Below are positions 23,212 to 23,260 of a stretch of DNA of 23,260 nt, piece after piece. This stretch comes from CALZKI01 sp045124055 (GTDB lineage Bacteria > Bacillota > Clostridia > Lachnospirales > Lachnospiraceae). Location: positions 1-23,260 of the forward strand of contig JBGVKZ010000033.1 in assembly GCA_045124055.1 (NCBI GenBank), given 5' to 3'. The notes beneath the pieces are model-generated. The model saw only the letters and a program-made list of their open reading frames with translations. It was not told where the DNA came from and did no database searches. The translations under genes and the position numbers were made by a program. Positions within the stretch are counted from its first letter, which is position 1, and the number at the start of each line of letters is the position of its first letter.

Positions 23212-23260
23212 ATGGACAAAATATAGGTGAATTACAAGGCAGTCATTTATGAAGCGAAGG
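23212..23260 (+). CDS. Start of a gene cut by the window end; start codon ambiguous
   Basis: AAGGGGG (about 23197-23203) stands nine bases before ATG at 23212, but that frame reads only MDKI before TAG (23224-23226). The same frame reopens with GTG (23227) and runs to the end (VNYKAVIYEA...). A second option is ATG at 23249 with AAGG (23236-23239) nine bases upstream, reading MKRR..., the kind of basic start seen in exported proteins. Which one is the real start needs sequence beyond the window; the product cannot be named. Confidence 0.35.

Overview
The window looks like ordinary chromosome from a low-GC Gram-positive bacterium of the Clostridia, most likely a gut Lachnospiraceae species. 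The basis is the A/T-rich composition, strong AGGAGG-type ribosome binding sites, lipoproteins with Gram-positive style lipoboxes, a tRNA-Leu gene without encoded CCA, and protein families typical of that group (a 753-residue solute-binding lipoprotein, an SPFH/zinc-ribbon protein, an MBOAT plus DHHW pair). Taxonomy is inferred from style, not from a marker gene. I see no phage, insertion sequence, CRISPR array, rRNA or origin.

Layout. Positions 1-78 hold what looks like the terminator of an upstream gene. Next come a large solute-binding lipoprotein (165-2426), an SPFH-domain protein with three C-terminal zinc ribbons (2552-3940), a membrane-anchored Tim44-like/zinc-ribbon protein (4050-4814), the helicase PcrA (4829-7285), a small acidic membrane protein (7386-7625) and the 23S rRNA uridine methyltransferase RlmD/RlmCD (7730-9127). 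A membrane sensor with two periplasmic-binding-type domains, a degenerate GGDEF and an apparently intact EAL domain follows (9248-12175), then UDP-galactopyranose mutase (12356-13501). An NhaC-family antiporter lies on the minus strand (13581-15194). Divergent from it is a Uup-type ABC-F protein (15404-17221) overlapping an NdpA-type nucleoid protein (17211-18203). A second, soluble degenerate-GGDEF/EAL protein (18297-19571), tRNA-Leu(CAG) (19650-19732) and a three-gene envelope group complete the window: a small lipoprotein (19905-20543), an MBOAT O-acyltransferase (20632-22020) and a DHHW/AlgJ-like protein (22033-23118). A strong promoter at 23145-23173 reads out of the window.

How the genes fit together. 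Two proteins carry the residues needed to hydrolyse cyclic di-GMP and both have broken GGDEF motifs, so this stretch appears to encode c-di-GMP breakdown only. The same stretch has cell-surface polysaccharide functions (Glf, and the MBOAT/DHHW acylation pair). A link between the two is inference. PcrA, Uup and NdpA form a loose DNA-maintenance theme. The most notable regulatory structures are an intrinsic terminator inside the antiporter leader, a 22-bp tandem direct repeat before the sensor gene, and three 10-bp-phased repeats before the lipoprotein promoter. I did not find a clearly new multi-gene system. The best candidates for something little described are the SPFH/zinc-ribbon plus Tim44-like pair and the regulatory leaders.
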